64,000 nt of DNA, taken from Lottiidibacillus patelloidae (lineage in GTDB: Bacteria > Bacillota > Bacilli > Bacillales > SA5d-4). The stretch's first letter is position 1; each line of letters begins with the position of its first letter. The translations under genes and the position numbers were made by a program. Positions 36,207-47,188 of this stretch are shown one piece after another. The notes under the pieces were generated by a model, which searched no databases, was not told where the DNA came from, and worked only from the letters and a program-made list of their open reading frames with translations. The stretch lies in NCBI RefSeq assembly GCF_002262935.1, contig NZ_NPIA01000007.1, positions 105,804 to 169,803 of the forward strand, read 5' to 3'.

Positions 36207-37331
36207 TTATTTAACTTCAAGAAGCCTTTTAACTCTCGCTAATACTTCTCCTATACCATAATCATTAATTACTAAATCAGCTACATCATCAAGGTCTGTT
36301 GGGTCATTATTGACTATTACTAGCTTTGCCCCATTCTCCTTTGCATCGACAGGAAACCAGTTGGCAGGAGATACAGAAAGAGATGATCCTAAGACAATAA
36401 ACAAATCAGCTTTTTCAGACTCTATTGAAGCGAATTTCAGTGTCTTTTCAGGTAGGTTTTCTCCAAACAATACAACACCTGGACGTATTATTCCTCCGCA
36501 CCTACATGTTTCTTCATTAAGGAATTTTTCAATTTCATATTCTGTTAAACAGTCATTACAATGTGCTCTACTCAATGAACCATGTAATTCGAATACGTTT
36601 TGACTACCTGCAGCAGCGTGCAGTCCGTCCACATTCTGTGTAATAATCGATTTAATTAATCCTACTTTCTCCCATTGTGCTAAAATCTCATGCCCTTTGT
36701 TAAATTGTACATCTTGCAAATCAAGGATTCTCTTTCTATAAAATTTCATGAAAGATGTACGGTTATGTTTCATTGCATCAACGCTAGCAAGAGATAAAGG
36801 ATCAATTCCGTTCCACATTCCATTTTGAGCAGAACGGAAGTCTGGCACTCCACTTTCGGTAGCCATACCAGCACCTGTGAAGATAACTGTATGACGAGAA
36901 GATTTCATCATCTGTTTAAACTGCTCGAATATATCCACTTCCAGCTCCGTAACCTTTATCCCTGTTGCTTTTTCCCACCTTCGAACAGTACTTAAACTAG
37001 GTTTACTATCTGTAATTTCTTTTAGAAACTTCAAGCGAAATTCAGGGTGAATATACTTCGGAAATAATTGCATCCAAGGATATCTTTCTAAAATTTTAAG
37101 TGCTCCTTCAAAGCCTTTAAATTGTTGGTTACTCATATTATTAGTTGTAGCACTGATGTTCCTTCTTTCTCTTTGGACTCTACCGGGTACTACTTCATCA
37201 TCCTCAAGAGAGAATATTTCATTTACTCTCCTACTGAAGACCCAAGATTCGTCTTCTTGCTGCTTTCCAATAAGAGTAATGGAGCCGCCCTCAGCACCTA
37301 ACTCTAAAATCTTTTGCCAATTATTTTTCAC
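36207..37331 (-). CDS. Sir2-family NAD-dependent deacetylase with N-terminal extension
   Basis: A 374-residue protein with an N-terminal domain of about 125 residues (opening KNNWQKILELGAEGG) and a Sir2 domain. Catalytic signatures are intact: GAGMATESGVPDFR (about 151-165), ITQNVDGLH, the catalytic His in FELHGSL, a four-Cys zinc site (CNDC ... CRCGG) and GSSLSVSPAN. It is longer than B. subtilis SrtN (about 250 residues). The start is GTG with AAAGGGTG upstream. It borders the defence region but a metabolic role is equally possible. A degenerate relative with the same architecture lies at 62810-63862. Confidence 0.88.
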   Translation of the reverse strand: MKNNWQKILELGAEGGSITLIGKQQEDESWVFSRRVNEIFSLEDDEVVPGRVQRERRNISATTNNMSNQQFKGFEGALKILERYPWMQLFPKYIHPEFRLKFLKEITDSKPSLSTVRRWEKATGIKVTELEVDIFEQFKQMMKSSRHTVIFTGAGMATESGVPDFRSAQNGMWNGIDPLSLASVDAMKHNRTSFMKFYRKRILDLQDVQFNKGHEILAQWEKVGLIKSIITQNVDGLHAAAGSQNVFELHGSLSRAHCNDCLTEYEIEKFLNEETCRCGGIIRPGVVLFGENLPEKTLKFASIESEKADLFIVLGSSLSVSPANWFPVDAKENGAKLVIVNNDPTDLDDVADLVINDYGIGEVLARVKRLLEVK

Positions 37332-37729
37332 AAGATTTCACCCTTTCTTTATTGAATGAAAAACAGAGTATATTTTCTGTGAAATTCTTTTTATTGTTAT
37401 TACAAGAATAGGAATTTAATGCGGGTTTTATTAGATCGGTTAGTTGAGTAAGTGAGTTACTATTTTCCGACAATTACTATTAATAATTACCAAATAAGTA
37501 TGTTGTACTTAGGCTTTTTAATGAAAATTTTCTATTAATTTGTCATATGTTGCGCTTGCCTGGGAAATTTATTAACGGAAGTCTTGTAGATTTCTGCTTC
37601 CTTCCATTAATATTTTTTTAGAAACTTATAAGCTGCTTTGCCACCGGTATTGGATATTCTCTTTCCTTCTTTATTTTTTTATAAAAGTTAATACCTCAGA
37701 GTTGTAAAACTCTGAGGTTCTTTAATGCT
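37332..37729. other. Intergenic region upstream of the Sir2 gene
   Basis: About 400 bases of AT-rich DNA. The left part should hold the Sir2 promoter and the right end the PD40 lipoprotein terminator. I see no gene, tRNA or riboswitch. Confidence 0.5.
37693..37718 (-). terminator. Intrinsic terminator of the PD40 lipoprotein gene
   Basis: The perfect stem ACCTCAGAGTT / AACTCTGAGGT has an AT-rich tail on the minus strand, 12 bases after the stop. Confidence 0.75.
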
Positions 37730-38626
37730 TTATTTTCCCCAAGCAGGAGCTTTGGCTCCTTCAATAACTAACTTAGGTTTACCACCAGAAACAGGTACAA
37801 TATAGATGGAATTGTTCTTTTCAAAAGCAATGTGCTTTCCATCGGTTGACCACGCAGGACGCGCCATCACAATTCCTGAAATAAGATTAACTCCACCAGA
37901 ACCGTCAGCATTCATGACCCACAACTGATATTCTTCCGTATCAACAGGAGCCTTAACGACTGCAATTTTGCTTCCGTCATGATTATATGAAGCTTGAAAA
38001 TAATCATGGTTTGCATCATTTAATAAATCCTTTGCTTTGTTTGAGTTAACATCAATCAAGACAAGCTTAAAGTATGTTCCATCATCACTTAATTGTGTTG
38101 CAATTATTGAACTTCCATCTGGTGACCAATCAGGCCAACCTCTTGGAGAGAAACCACTATACGTTCTTTCAAATTCTCCACTTTCAGTAAAAGCTGTAGC
38201 AATTAGCATCAAATTATAACTCATGTCAAAAGCTACTTTTGATTTATCCGGTGAAAAAACTGGATTATCTGACAACCACTGACTAGCAACTAGTTTTTCT
38301 TGTCCGCCGCTTGCAGGAATCATAAATATCTTTGTTTTTTCAAAACTGTAAACAATACTTAATCCGTCATTTGAAACATCTGGGTTTGAATCAGGCTTTC
38401 CATCTACTCCAGTCGTTGATAATTGTTGTAAATTTGATCCATCTGGGTTTGCAGAAAATATGAAGTTATCTTTCATAAAATATAGTGTTCCTGAAAAAGT
38501 AGATTGCTTTTGTCCCTCTTCTTCTCCTGCTTCCTTTGCACCCTCTTGTACTTGAACGTTTTCAGAACACGCAGACAAGATTAATAAAAAGCAAACTAGC
38601 ATAACATAAGCATTTAAGCTTTTCAT
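37730..38626 (-). CDS. TolB-like PD40 beta-propeller lipoprotein
   Basis: About 298 residues with a lipoprotein signal (lipobox LSAC). A series of PD40/WD40-like blades follows, each with the pattern NPDGSN, SPDKSKVAF, WSPDGSSIIA or WSTDGKHIAF. It probably folds as a cell-surface six-blade propeller. Propellers of this kind bind proteins or peptidoglycan-linked partners; no enzymatic residues are seen. The ATG at 38626 with AGGTGG five bases upstream is preferred. It is a lone gene. Confidence 0.75.
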   Translation of the reverse strand: MKSLNAYVMLVCFLLILSACSENVQVQEGAKEAGEEEGQKQSTFSGTLYFMKDNFIFSANPDGSNLQQLSTTGVDGKPDSNPDVSNDGLSIVYSFEKTKIFMIPASGGQEKLVASQWLSDNPVFSPDKSKVAFDMSYNLMLIATAFTESGEFERTYSGFSPRGWPDWSPDGSSIIATQLSDDGTYFKLVLIDVNSNKAKDLLNDANHDYFQASYNHDGSKIAVVKAPVDTEEYQLWVMNADGSGGVNLISGIVMARPAWSTDGKHIAFEKNNSIYIVPVSGGKPKLVIEGAKAPAWGK

Positions 38627-38798
38627 ATTAACCACCTATCTTTCATTAGATATACAGTTAATTTATATTCACATATTTTTAAGTCTATCCACACATTACC
38701 TATTATCCAGTTAAATAAAAAAATCCCCAATAGTAGGGCGTATGGATACTAAATGTAGTATCTGTACCTCCACTTTTGAGGATAAATTTCTTTTTTCT

Positions 38799-39821
38799 TT
38801 ATTTGTACTCCTTACATGACTCTCGCTTAATAATCTTATAAGGTAAAATAATTCGTTTTGCAGGTTCTTCAGGATTTTCAATTTTTTCAATTAAGCACTT
38901 GGCTGCCTGGTAACCAAGTTGATATATATTAATATCTACTGTTGACAGCGGAGGTCTGGAAACTTCCGAAAGCATAATATTATTAAAGCTTACGATTGAT
39001 AAGTCATCAGGAACTGATATACCTATTTCATCAAGCGTCTTAAGCATCCCAAACGCCATAATATCATCTGCTGCTATGATTGCAGTTGGCGGTTCTTTTA
39101 AACTTAGTAATTTTGAAATTGCTTCCTGTCCACCTTCTTGTAAGAATTCTTCGTGGACTATATACTCGTCACGATATGTGAGACCAGCATTTTGCAAAGC
39201 TTCTTTATACCCTAACAATCGGTCAATTGTTACGACCAAGTTAATGTTTCCACCAACAAACGCAATTCTTTCATGACCTAATTGAATTAAGTGATTGGTA
39301 ACATCTTTACTAGCCATAATATTGTCATTATCAACATGGGTAATATTATCCATGTTTTTCGCTGGCTTTCCAATAATCGTAAACGGAAATTTCTGTTTAT
39401 GTAAATAGGACATAATTTTATTGTCAATGCTAGAATATAATAGAATTATCCCATCTACTCGTCGACCTTGAACCATTCTGACGACTTCTTCATATATATC
39501 TCGTTCTGTTGCTCCCGTTGATATATAAAGTGCAAATTCTTTTTCATGCGCAACTTTACTTATACCTCGAACTACTTCAGGAAAGAAAGGATTTTGGAAC
39601 GCTTTATCCGTTGACCTAGGAATAATAACTCCAAAAGCTTGTGATGACTTATTTGCTAAGCTACGAGCATTTAGGTTTGGATGGTATCCTAATTCTTTCA
39701 TTGCATCGCGCACTCGTCTTTTTGTATCTTCACTAATACGAGGGCTATCAGCAATTACTCTCGAAACAGTCGAAGGTGCGACATTTGCTAATTTCGAAAC
39801 ATCTTTAATTGTAACAGCCAT
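38799..39821 (-). CDS. malR: LacI-family transcriptional regulator, MalR-like
   Basis: About 340 residues. The N-terminal helix-turn-helix has IKDVSKLANVAPSTVSRV, the LacI-family signature, then the hinge with GYHPNLNARSLA. A periplasmic-binding-protein-like effector domain follows (about 62-335). The ATG at 39821 has AGGGGG upstream and yields MAVTIKDV, the normal opening; the frame is open further but without a ribosome site. It is the last gene of the maltodextrin operon, so it likely represses it, releasing on maltodextrin. The likely operators are at 45161 and 45354. Confidence 0.82.
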   Translation of the reverse strand: MAVTIKDVSKLANVAPSTVSRVIADSPRISEDTKRRVRDAMKELGYHPNLNARSLANKSSQAFGVIIPRSTDKAFQNPFFPEVVRGISKVAHEKEFALYISTGATERDIYEEVVRMVQGRRVDGIILLYSSIDNKIMSYLHKQKFPFTIIGKPAKNMDNITHVDNDNIMASKDVTNHLIQLGHERIAFVGGNINLVVTIDRLLGYKEALQNAGLTYRDEYIVHEEFLQEGGQEAISKLLSLKEPPTAIIAADDIMAFGMLKTLDEIGISVPDDLSIVSFNNIMLSEVSRPPLSTVDINIYQLGYQAAKCLIEKIENPEEPAKRIILPYKIIKRESCKEYK

Positions 39822-39946
39822 TAGTGTGATCCCCCTACTACTTTCAAACCAAAAAGTATTAATATTTACATCAAATTCCATTATACAACAATTTAAATTG
39901 TTGTCGCTGTAATTTCTATTTAATCCATTAAAATCATCAATAACTA

Positions 39947-41470
39947 TTAGTTAGATTTACGCTTATGTCGTATCAACATAGTAAACCCAATTAATCCTAA
40001 AATAGGAATTAATATATAGAGATATAGGTTATAATTACTTGTCTTTTCTTCTAACACAAAAATCTCAGCTGTTTCTGCATCAAGCTCTATTTCATATTTA
40101 TTATTTTTAGAACGAACAGTATCACCTAGTAACAAGCCAGTAAGTTGCATATCACCTTGAAGATGCTCCTCAGTTACCTCTACCCTTTGTGGATCTGTCG
40201 TGTTGTTAATTGCGATAATAGTAGTTTCATCATCGATTGTGCGCTTAAATACTGCCATTCCAGCTTCTTCATAAACTAATTGAAAATCACCTTTCGTTAA
40301 TGATGGATAACTTCTTCTAATCTCTGCTAGTTTCGCAATATGTTCTTTAATAGGCGATTGGACGCTAAAGTCCATCATGCGACGATTATCTGGATCCTCT
40401 CCCCCATCCATCGCGATTTCAGTACCTTGATAGATGACAGGAATACCAGGAGACGTATATAGGTATGTCATAGCTAACTTTAATCTAGTTTCAGGATCTT
40501 CTCCTTTTTGAATTGCTTTTCGAACAAACCTTACATTGTCATGATTATCGACAAAGTTTCCTAAAATGTATGGATTGTCATAATAATATTCGTTCCGTTT
40601 CCAAACACGAAATAGTCCATCAAGTGACTTATTAGGTTCTGCAAAAATAGTTGAAATTTCGTTGTAATATGGATAGTCGACAAATGACTGAATACCCGTT
40701 TTATTATAATCTGCTACATACGTTGGATCATCATGCCATACTTCTCCAAGCAAGAAAAAGTCTTCTTTCACAGATTTAACTGCCGCTGAAAATTCTTCCC
40801 AAAACCATTTTGGAACATGTTTAACTGTATCTAGACGATAGCCGTCAATATCTGTTTCTTCAATCCACCATGTTGCCATATCTAATAAGTAATTTTTCAC
40901 TTCATCATTCTCATGATTTAAATCTGGCAGCCCAAAAAGCCAGCCATTTTCAACTTCCTTTTGACTATCCCAATTAAAGATGTCCTCTTTCTCATGAAAC
41001 CAGTCTTCTTTATCTAAATCAATTAACCATGGGTGCTTATAACCAGTATGATTAACAACTAAGTCTAAAATAACTTTCATATCTTTTTCATGAGCTTTTT
41101 TTACTAACGTTTTGAAGTCCTCAAGTGTCCCGAAATGCTCTTCCACCTCGTAAAAATCTTCCGTCCAGTATCCGTGGTAGCCTTTCTTTTCATTCGCAAA
41201 AATAGGTGTTAACCAGATTGTTGTTGCACCTAAATCTTTTATGTAATCTAATTTCTCTGTAATTCCTTTAATGTCTCCACCGTGATATGCATAAGGATCA
41301 TTCGTATTCACCGTAAAGTCATTAGACGTGTCGCCATTATTAAAGCGATCGACCATAATAAAATATATAACTTCTTCTTCCCATTTTACTTCTTTTTCAG
41401 CGGCCTCCACAGGAAAGGCATAAAAAAGAAGAAACGGGATTAGCAAAAGTTGAACCAATTTTTTGCGCAT
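39947..41470 (-). CDS. GH13 alpha-amylase, secreted and membrane-anchored
   Basis: A 507-residue GH13 enzyme hydrolysing starch or dextrins outside the cell. There is a Sec signal peptide (about 1-23, ending VEA). The four GH13 regions are visible: LDLVVNHT, GYRLDTVKH (nucleophile Asp), LLGEVWHDD (acid/base Glu) and NFVDNHD (transition-state Asp). The C-terminus has a membrane helix (about 480-500) followed by RHKRKSN, so the enzyme is tethered with its active site outside. It lies downstream of malG in the operon and upstream of malR. It feeds the importer with dextrins. Confidence 0.88.
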   Translation of the reverse strand: MRKKLVQLLLIPFLLFYAFPVEAAEKEVKWEEEVIYFIMVDRFNNGDTSNDFTVNTNDPYAYHGGDIKGITEKLDYIKDLGATTIWLTPIFANEKKGYHGYWTEDFYEVEEHFGTLEDFKTLVKKAHEKDMKVILDLVVNHTGYKHPWLIDLDKEDWFHEKEDIFNWDSQKEVENGWLFGLPDLNHENDEVKNYLLDMATWWIEETDIDGYRLDTVKHVPKWFWEEFSAAVKSVKEDFFLLGEVWHDDPTYVADYNKTGIQSFVDYPYYNEISTIFAEPNKSLDGLFRVWKRNEYYYDNPYILGNFVDNHDNVRFVRKAIQKGEDPETRLKLAMTYLYTSPGIPVIYQGTEIAMDGGEDPDNRRMMDFSVQSPIKEHIAKLAEIRRSYPSLTKGDFQLVYEEAGMAVFKRTIDDETTIIAINNTTDPQRVEVTEEHLQGDMQLTGLLLGDTVRSKNNKYEIELDAETAEIFVLEEKTSNYNLYLYILIPILGLIGFTMLIRHKRKSN

Positions 41471-41504
41471 CCTCGTTTCCTCCTCTATGTGTATTGATAT
41501 TTAC

Positions 41505-42347
41505 TTATCCTTTTGTTCCTCCAGCTGTTAAACCAGAGATAAAGTATTTTTGTAATGATAAGAATAATATTGAGATTGGTAATGCAATTAATACTGCTCC
41601 AGCAGCAAATTTCGTAAATTCGTTTCCGAACTGTTTTGCTACCATATCATATAGTCCGACAGCTAATGTAAAGTTCTCTTCACTTCGCAACAGCACTCTC
41701 GCTAAAATGAAGTCTGTAAATGGCATAATGAAAGTGAATAGTGAAACTACCGCAATAATCGGTTTTGCAAGTGGCATAATAATTTGCCAGAAAATACGGA
41801 AGTGTCCTGCTCCGTCCATTCTTGCAGCTTCATCTAATTCTTTTGGAATTGTATCTAGGTAACCTTTCATAAGCCACGTATTCATAGGAATTGCTCCACC
41901 AACATAAATGAGAATCAATCCTAAATGGGTATCTAATAATCCTGTTACTAATGCTAAAACGAAGATAGCAATTAAAGCTGCAAAGTTAGGTACCATTTGC
42001 AAGATTAAGAATGTAACTAATCCATTTTTGCGTCCAATAAAACGGTATCTTGAGAAAGAGTAAGCAGTTAAACTAACTAAAATTACCGAAAATACCATTG
42101 TTAAGAAACAAATTTTAAGCGTATTCCAATACCAAAGTAAGTAATCACTTTTCTCTAGATCAAATAACTCCTTGTAATGCTTCAATGTCGCATCCTTAGG
42201 AATGATACTAGATGACATTAAACTATTTCCAGGATTAAAGGATGACCCTACGATCCAAATCAATGGGTAAAGAATTACGACAAACATAAATAAAATTACT
42301 AAGTACGATAACGTTAAACGAATGATTTTATTTCTTTTCATTTCCAT
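41505..42347 (-). CDS. Maltodextrin ABC transporter permease, MdxG/MalG-like
   Basis: A 280-residue permease with six predicted membrane helices. The EAA loop (DEAARMDGAGHFRIFWQII, about 190-208) is the ATPase contact. The length and N-terminal topology match MalG/MdxG. It lies 1 bp from malF and 34 bp before the amylase gene. No ATPase is encoded in the operon; MsmX at 56.4 kb probably supplies it. Confidence 0.88.
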   Translation of the reverse strand: MEMKRNKIIRLTLSYLVILFMFVVILYPLIWIVGSSFNPGNSLMSSSIIPKDATLKHYKELFDLEKSDYLLWYWNTLKICFLTMVFSVILVSLTAYSFSRYRFIGRKNGLVTFLILQMVPNFAALIAIFVLALVTGLLDTHLGLILIYVGGAIPMNTWLMKGYLDTIPKELDEAARMDGAGHFRIFWQIIMPLAKPIIAVVSLFTFIMPFTDFILARVLLRSEENFTLAVGLYDMVAKQFGNEFTKFAAGAVLIALPISILFLSLQKYFISGLTAGGTKG

Positions 42348-42348
42348 A

Positions 42349-43641
42349 TTACATCATGTCCTCTTCTTGGAATGACTTCGTTCTCTTGAATTGCCACAAT
42401 GCTACAGCTATTACAATTAATGATAAGATTAAAGTGATTGCTGCTGCTTTACTATATTCAGCAGAAGTCATTGTTAAATTGTAAATCCACGAAATCAGGA
42501 TATCTGTACCTCCGGCATTTTGACCAGAGACAGCAGGTCCTCCTCCATTGAATAAGAAAATAATATTAAAGTTATTAAAGTTAAATGTATACTGCGTTAT
42601 TAAAATTGGTGCAGTTGCAAACAATACGAGCGGAAGTGTAATATTTTTAAACTTTTGCAATGCTGATGCTCCATCTACAGTTGCAGCTTCGTATAATTCA
42701 TCTGGGATTGATTGTAAAACACCAGTAGTCATAACGAAGACGAATGGGAAACCAAGCCATGCTTGAATAGAAATTAATGCAATCTTCGTCCACATTGCTT
42801 CTGTCATCCACGGTATAGGATTAATTCCGAAAAATTCTAAAACTTGCACATTGATTGCACCAAATGTTTCATTAAACATTCCAGCAAAAACTAGAGTAGA
42901 AACGAATGCTGGTACTGCCCATGGAAGAATTAGTACTGTACGTATAATACCTTTAAACTTTAGATCTTTTTGATTAATGACAACAGCAAGGAAAATACCT
43001 AATGCTACTTGTATTGTTGTAGCAGAAAACGTCCATACAATCGTCCATGCAAATACATGGAAGAATGTTTCTCTCCAAATTGATAAAGTGAAAATATCAA
43101 CAAAGTTCTTAAATGAAACCCAATCAACCAGTTTAGCCGGTGGTGAATGGTATAAATCATAGTTTGTAAATGCTAGTAATACCACGAAAATAATAGGTAA
43201 AATTACAACAAACACTAACAATACAAAACCAGGTGTAATCATTAAATAAGGAAAACCACTATCAATTAAGTTTTGATATTGCCCTTTTAATGTATTTAAT
43301 TTTTCCCCTAAATCACGTTTCTTCCCATTTTGATACGCATCATAAAGGTTCAATGCATAGATTCCAAGCCCTAAAGCTGTAATAATGACAGCTATGATCC
43401 CTTGTACTAATAAGAAAATGGAGTGATCCCCACGTGATAAGTCAGTACCTAATGTAAACAGACCCCAAAAGCCCATATTAAGCAAATCAAAAAAAGCTAC
43501 AAAAAACGAAACTGCCAAAATGAAAAAGATCGAACCTTTCACATATTGACGATTGTAAAATTGACCAACACCAGGAATGATTGATAGGGCTAAGGCTCTA
43601 TTTCTATGTTGTTTATTCTCTTCCGTTTGTTTTTCTCCCAT
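42349..43641 (-). CDS. Maltodextrin ABC transporter permease, MdxF/MalF-like
   Basis: A 430-residue permease. The N-terminal segment holds GVGQFYNRQYVKG (about 24-36) and extra membrane helices, as in Bacillus MdxF. The EAA loop reads YEAATVDGASALQKFKNI. It is the partner of malG. A 165-base gap separates it from malE and contains a stem-loop, likely reducing permease expression relative to the binding protein. Confidence 0.88.
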   Translation of the reverse strand: MGEKQTEENKQHRNRALALSIIPGVGQFYNRQYVKGSIFFILAVSFFVAFFDLLNMGFWGLFTLGTDLSRGDHSIFLLVQGIIAVIITALGLGIYALNLYDAYQNGKKRDLGEKLNTLKGQYQNLIDSGFPYLMITPGFVLLVFVVILPIIFVVLLAFTNYDLYHSPPAKLVDWVSFKNFVDIFTLSIWRETFFHVFAWTIVWTFSATTIQVALGIFLAVVINQKDLKFKGIIRTVLILPWAVPAFVSTLVFAGMFNETFGAINVQVLEFFGINPIPWMTEAMWTKIALISIQAWLGFPFVFVMTTGVLQSIPDELYEAATVDGASALQKFKNITLPLVLFATAPILITQYTFNFNNFNIIFLFNGGGPAVSGQNAGGTDILISWIYNLTMTSAEYSKAAAITLILSLIVIAVALWQFKRTKSFQEEDMM

Positions 43642-43760
43642 AATGTTGCCTATCCCCTTTCTAGAAATCTAAATAATAAATACAGTAAATTAAAGTATGT
43701 ATAAGTAATTATCTGTATGTATTATTTAGATTTTTACAAAATTTCATTTCTAAGAATAAC

Positions 43761-43794
43761 ATAAGCAGTATCCCATTAAGAGATACCGCTTATA
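43761..43794 (-). other. Stem-loop between malE and malF
   Basis: A 12-bp stem (ATAAGCGGTATC / GATACTGCTTAT on the minus strand, one G-U pair). No clear T run follows. It probably protects or partly terminates the malE message, which keeps the binding protein more abundant than the permeases. Confidence 0.6.
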
Positions 43795-43806
43795 AAGTAC
43801 TATATC

Positions 43807-45084
43807 TTAGTTATTTGAGTGTTTTGCTTCGATGTTTTCTAAGATTGTATCAACTGCTTCTTCAAGAGCACTCTTTGGAGCTGCTTTTTGGTTAGCAATT
43901 AATTGTAAAGCTGTTGCCATTGGTCCCCAAACTTCTCCCATTTCTGGTACGTTTGGCATTGGTACAGCATATTGAGATTGAACTGCTACTGCTTTTGCAC
44001 CTTGATCATCAGCTAATACTGTATCAACTAAAGATTTTACAGGTGGGATTTCAGAAGTCTTTTCATAACGAATTTTTGCGTTTTCTTCGTTTGTGATCCA
44101 CTCAACTAATTTAGTTGCCCAATATTCATTCTTAGTGAATGAAGTTACGTGCCATCCTTTAACACCCATGAATGTTTGTGGATGTTCACCGTTTGGTAAT
44201 ACTGGGAATGGAGCGATTCCTAAGTTAATTCCAGCATCTTTATAAGCTGAGAATGACCAAGGACCATTCATGATTGATGCTACTTTTCCATCTAAGAATA
44301 ATCCGTCCATTACAGAGTAACCGTTATCACCGATTAATCCTTTAGGGAATACGTTTTTGTACCATTTTTGGATATATTCAGCACCATCAACAGCGCCATC
44401 GTTTGCTAATCCTAATTCAGAAGCATTAACGTTTCCTTCTGCATCTGTATTAAATACGTAACCACCCATACCACCGATTACGCCATGAGCGAAATAGAAG
44501 TTATCCCATAATGCTAAGAAACCATATTCTTTGTCTCCACCATAGTTTTTAGAAAACTCATAAAGTTCTTCTAAAGTTGCAGGAACTTCTGGTAATAAGT
44601 CTTTATTGTAAATAAATACTGGAGTTTCAGTTGCTTTAGGTAAACCGTATAGTTGACCATCATATGTTTGAGCTAAAATTGAAGAATCTGTGAAAATTGA
44701 TAACACGTCATCACTTACTGTTAGTGGCTTGATTAATCCTTCAGTTACTACTCCACCAATTTGATCATGTGGAAGTGTGATTACGTCAGCACCATTTCCT
44801 GCAGGACCGTCTAAACGTAAAGTATCACGAATTTCGTCAGCCATGTTTAATTCTTTGAATTCTACAGTAATTCCATACTCTTCTTCAAAGCTTGCGATTG
44901 CGTCTACAAGACCAACAGACTTGTCCGTGTCTTCCCAAATAACTAACTTTTCAGGTTTTGCTGGTTCTTCACCTTGTTTATTGTTATTGTCGTCTGTTGT
45001 GTTAGTTGATTCTCCAGGTCCGCATGCAGCTAAGACACTAAGAGACATAACCATCGTCATAAAGATTGCGAGTAGTTTTTTCAT
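43807..45084 (-). CDS. Maltodextrin-binding lipoprotein, MdxE/MalE-like
   Basis: About 425 residues with a lipoprotein signal (lipobox LAAC followed by GPGES). The sequence has family-1 sugar-binding protein patterns: VIWEDTDKSV, YGLPKATETPVFIYNKDLLP and IMNGPWSFSAYKDAG. It binds maltose and maltodextrins outside the membrane for MalF/MalG. The ATG at 45084 follows AGGGGG by nine bases; the frame is open upstream but not likely used. It is first in the operon with a strong promoter and an operator downstream of the start site. Confidence 0.88.
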   Translation of the reverse strand: MKKLLAIFMTMVMSLSVLAACGPGESTNTTDDNNNKQGEEPAKPEKLVIWEDTDKSVGLVDAIASFEEEYGITVEFKELNMADEIRDTLRLDGPAGNGADVITLPHDQIGGVVTEGLIKPLTVSDDVLSIFTDSSILAQTYDGQLYGLPKATETPVFIYNKDLLPEVPATLEELYEFSKNYGGDKEYGFLALWDNFYFAHGVIGGMGGYVFNTDAEGNVNASELGLANDGAVDGAEYIQKWYKNVFPKGLIGDNGYSVMDGLFLDGKVASIMNGPWSFSAYKDAGINLGIAPFPVLPNGEHPQTFMGVKGWHVTSFTKNEYWATKLVEWITNEENAKIRYEKTSEIPPVKSLVDTVLADDQGAKAVAVQSQYAVPMPNVPEMGEVWGPMATALQLIANQKAAPKSALEEAVDTILENIEAKHSNN

Positions 45085-45160
45085 CTTTTGTGTTCCCCCT
45101 AATATAAATGAGATAAATTTATTATGCACAAGCCACTTATAAAATATCAAGGAATATTTT

Positions 45161-45176
45161 GTGAAAGCGTTTGCAC
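45161..45176. promoter_or_regulatory. LacI-family (MalR or CcpA) operator upstream of malE
   Basis: The palindrome GTGAAAGCGTTTGCAC matches its reverse complement at 12 of 16 bases and is one base from the cre consensus. It lies about 10 bases after the predicted malE start site, well placed to block transcription. A MalR site is the best reading; CcpA is also possible. Confidence 0.65.
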
Positions 45177-45192
45177 ACATTACCTAAATTCA

Positions 45193-45220
45193 ATTATACC
45201 TACATTTTCTTTTTTGACAA
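45193..45220 (-). promoter_or_regulatory. SigA-type promoter of the malE operon
   Basis: On the minus strand TTGTCA, a 16-base spacer and TATAAT. It lies upstream of the operator at 45161. Confidence 0.7.
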
Positions 45221-45353
45221 CCATTTCTTTTTTATTTATTTATTTTTTTACTTTTCTTATATAACTGTTATAATCTTTGTTAGTATTGTTTCATTAGTTT
45301 TTACAAGTTCGTATTCTTATGTTACCCAATATTTATACATATATTTTATATGC

Positions 45354-45365
45354 AACCGTTTGCTT
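45354..45365. promoter_or_regulatory. Second MalR/CcpA-like operator, upstream of neopullulanase
   Basis: GCAACCGTTTGC is a near-perfect palindrome of the LacI-family type and shares CGTTTGC with the malE operator. It precedes the divergent GH13 pair by 27 bases. Confidence 0.6.
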
Positions 45366-45386
45366 ATTTAACTATAGAGAGGATGA

Positions 45387-47165
<1,779 letters not shown>

Positions 47166-47188
47166 TATTCTTTTAATGAGGTGTAGTA

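Noticed and set aside
26668..37331. Second copy of the tRNA-Sec 3' end marking the right border of an island
   Set aside because: I looked for the TTCGATTCCCACAC stretch downstream and saw no repeat; the island border remains unproved.
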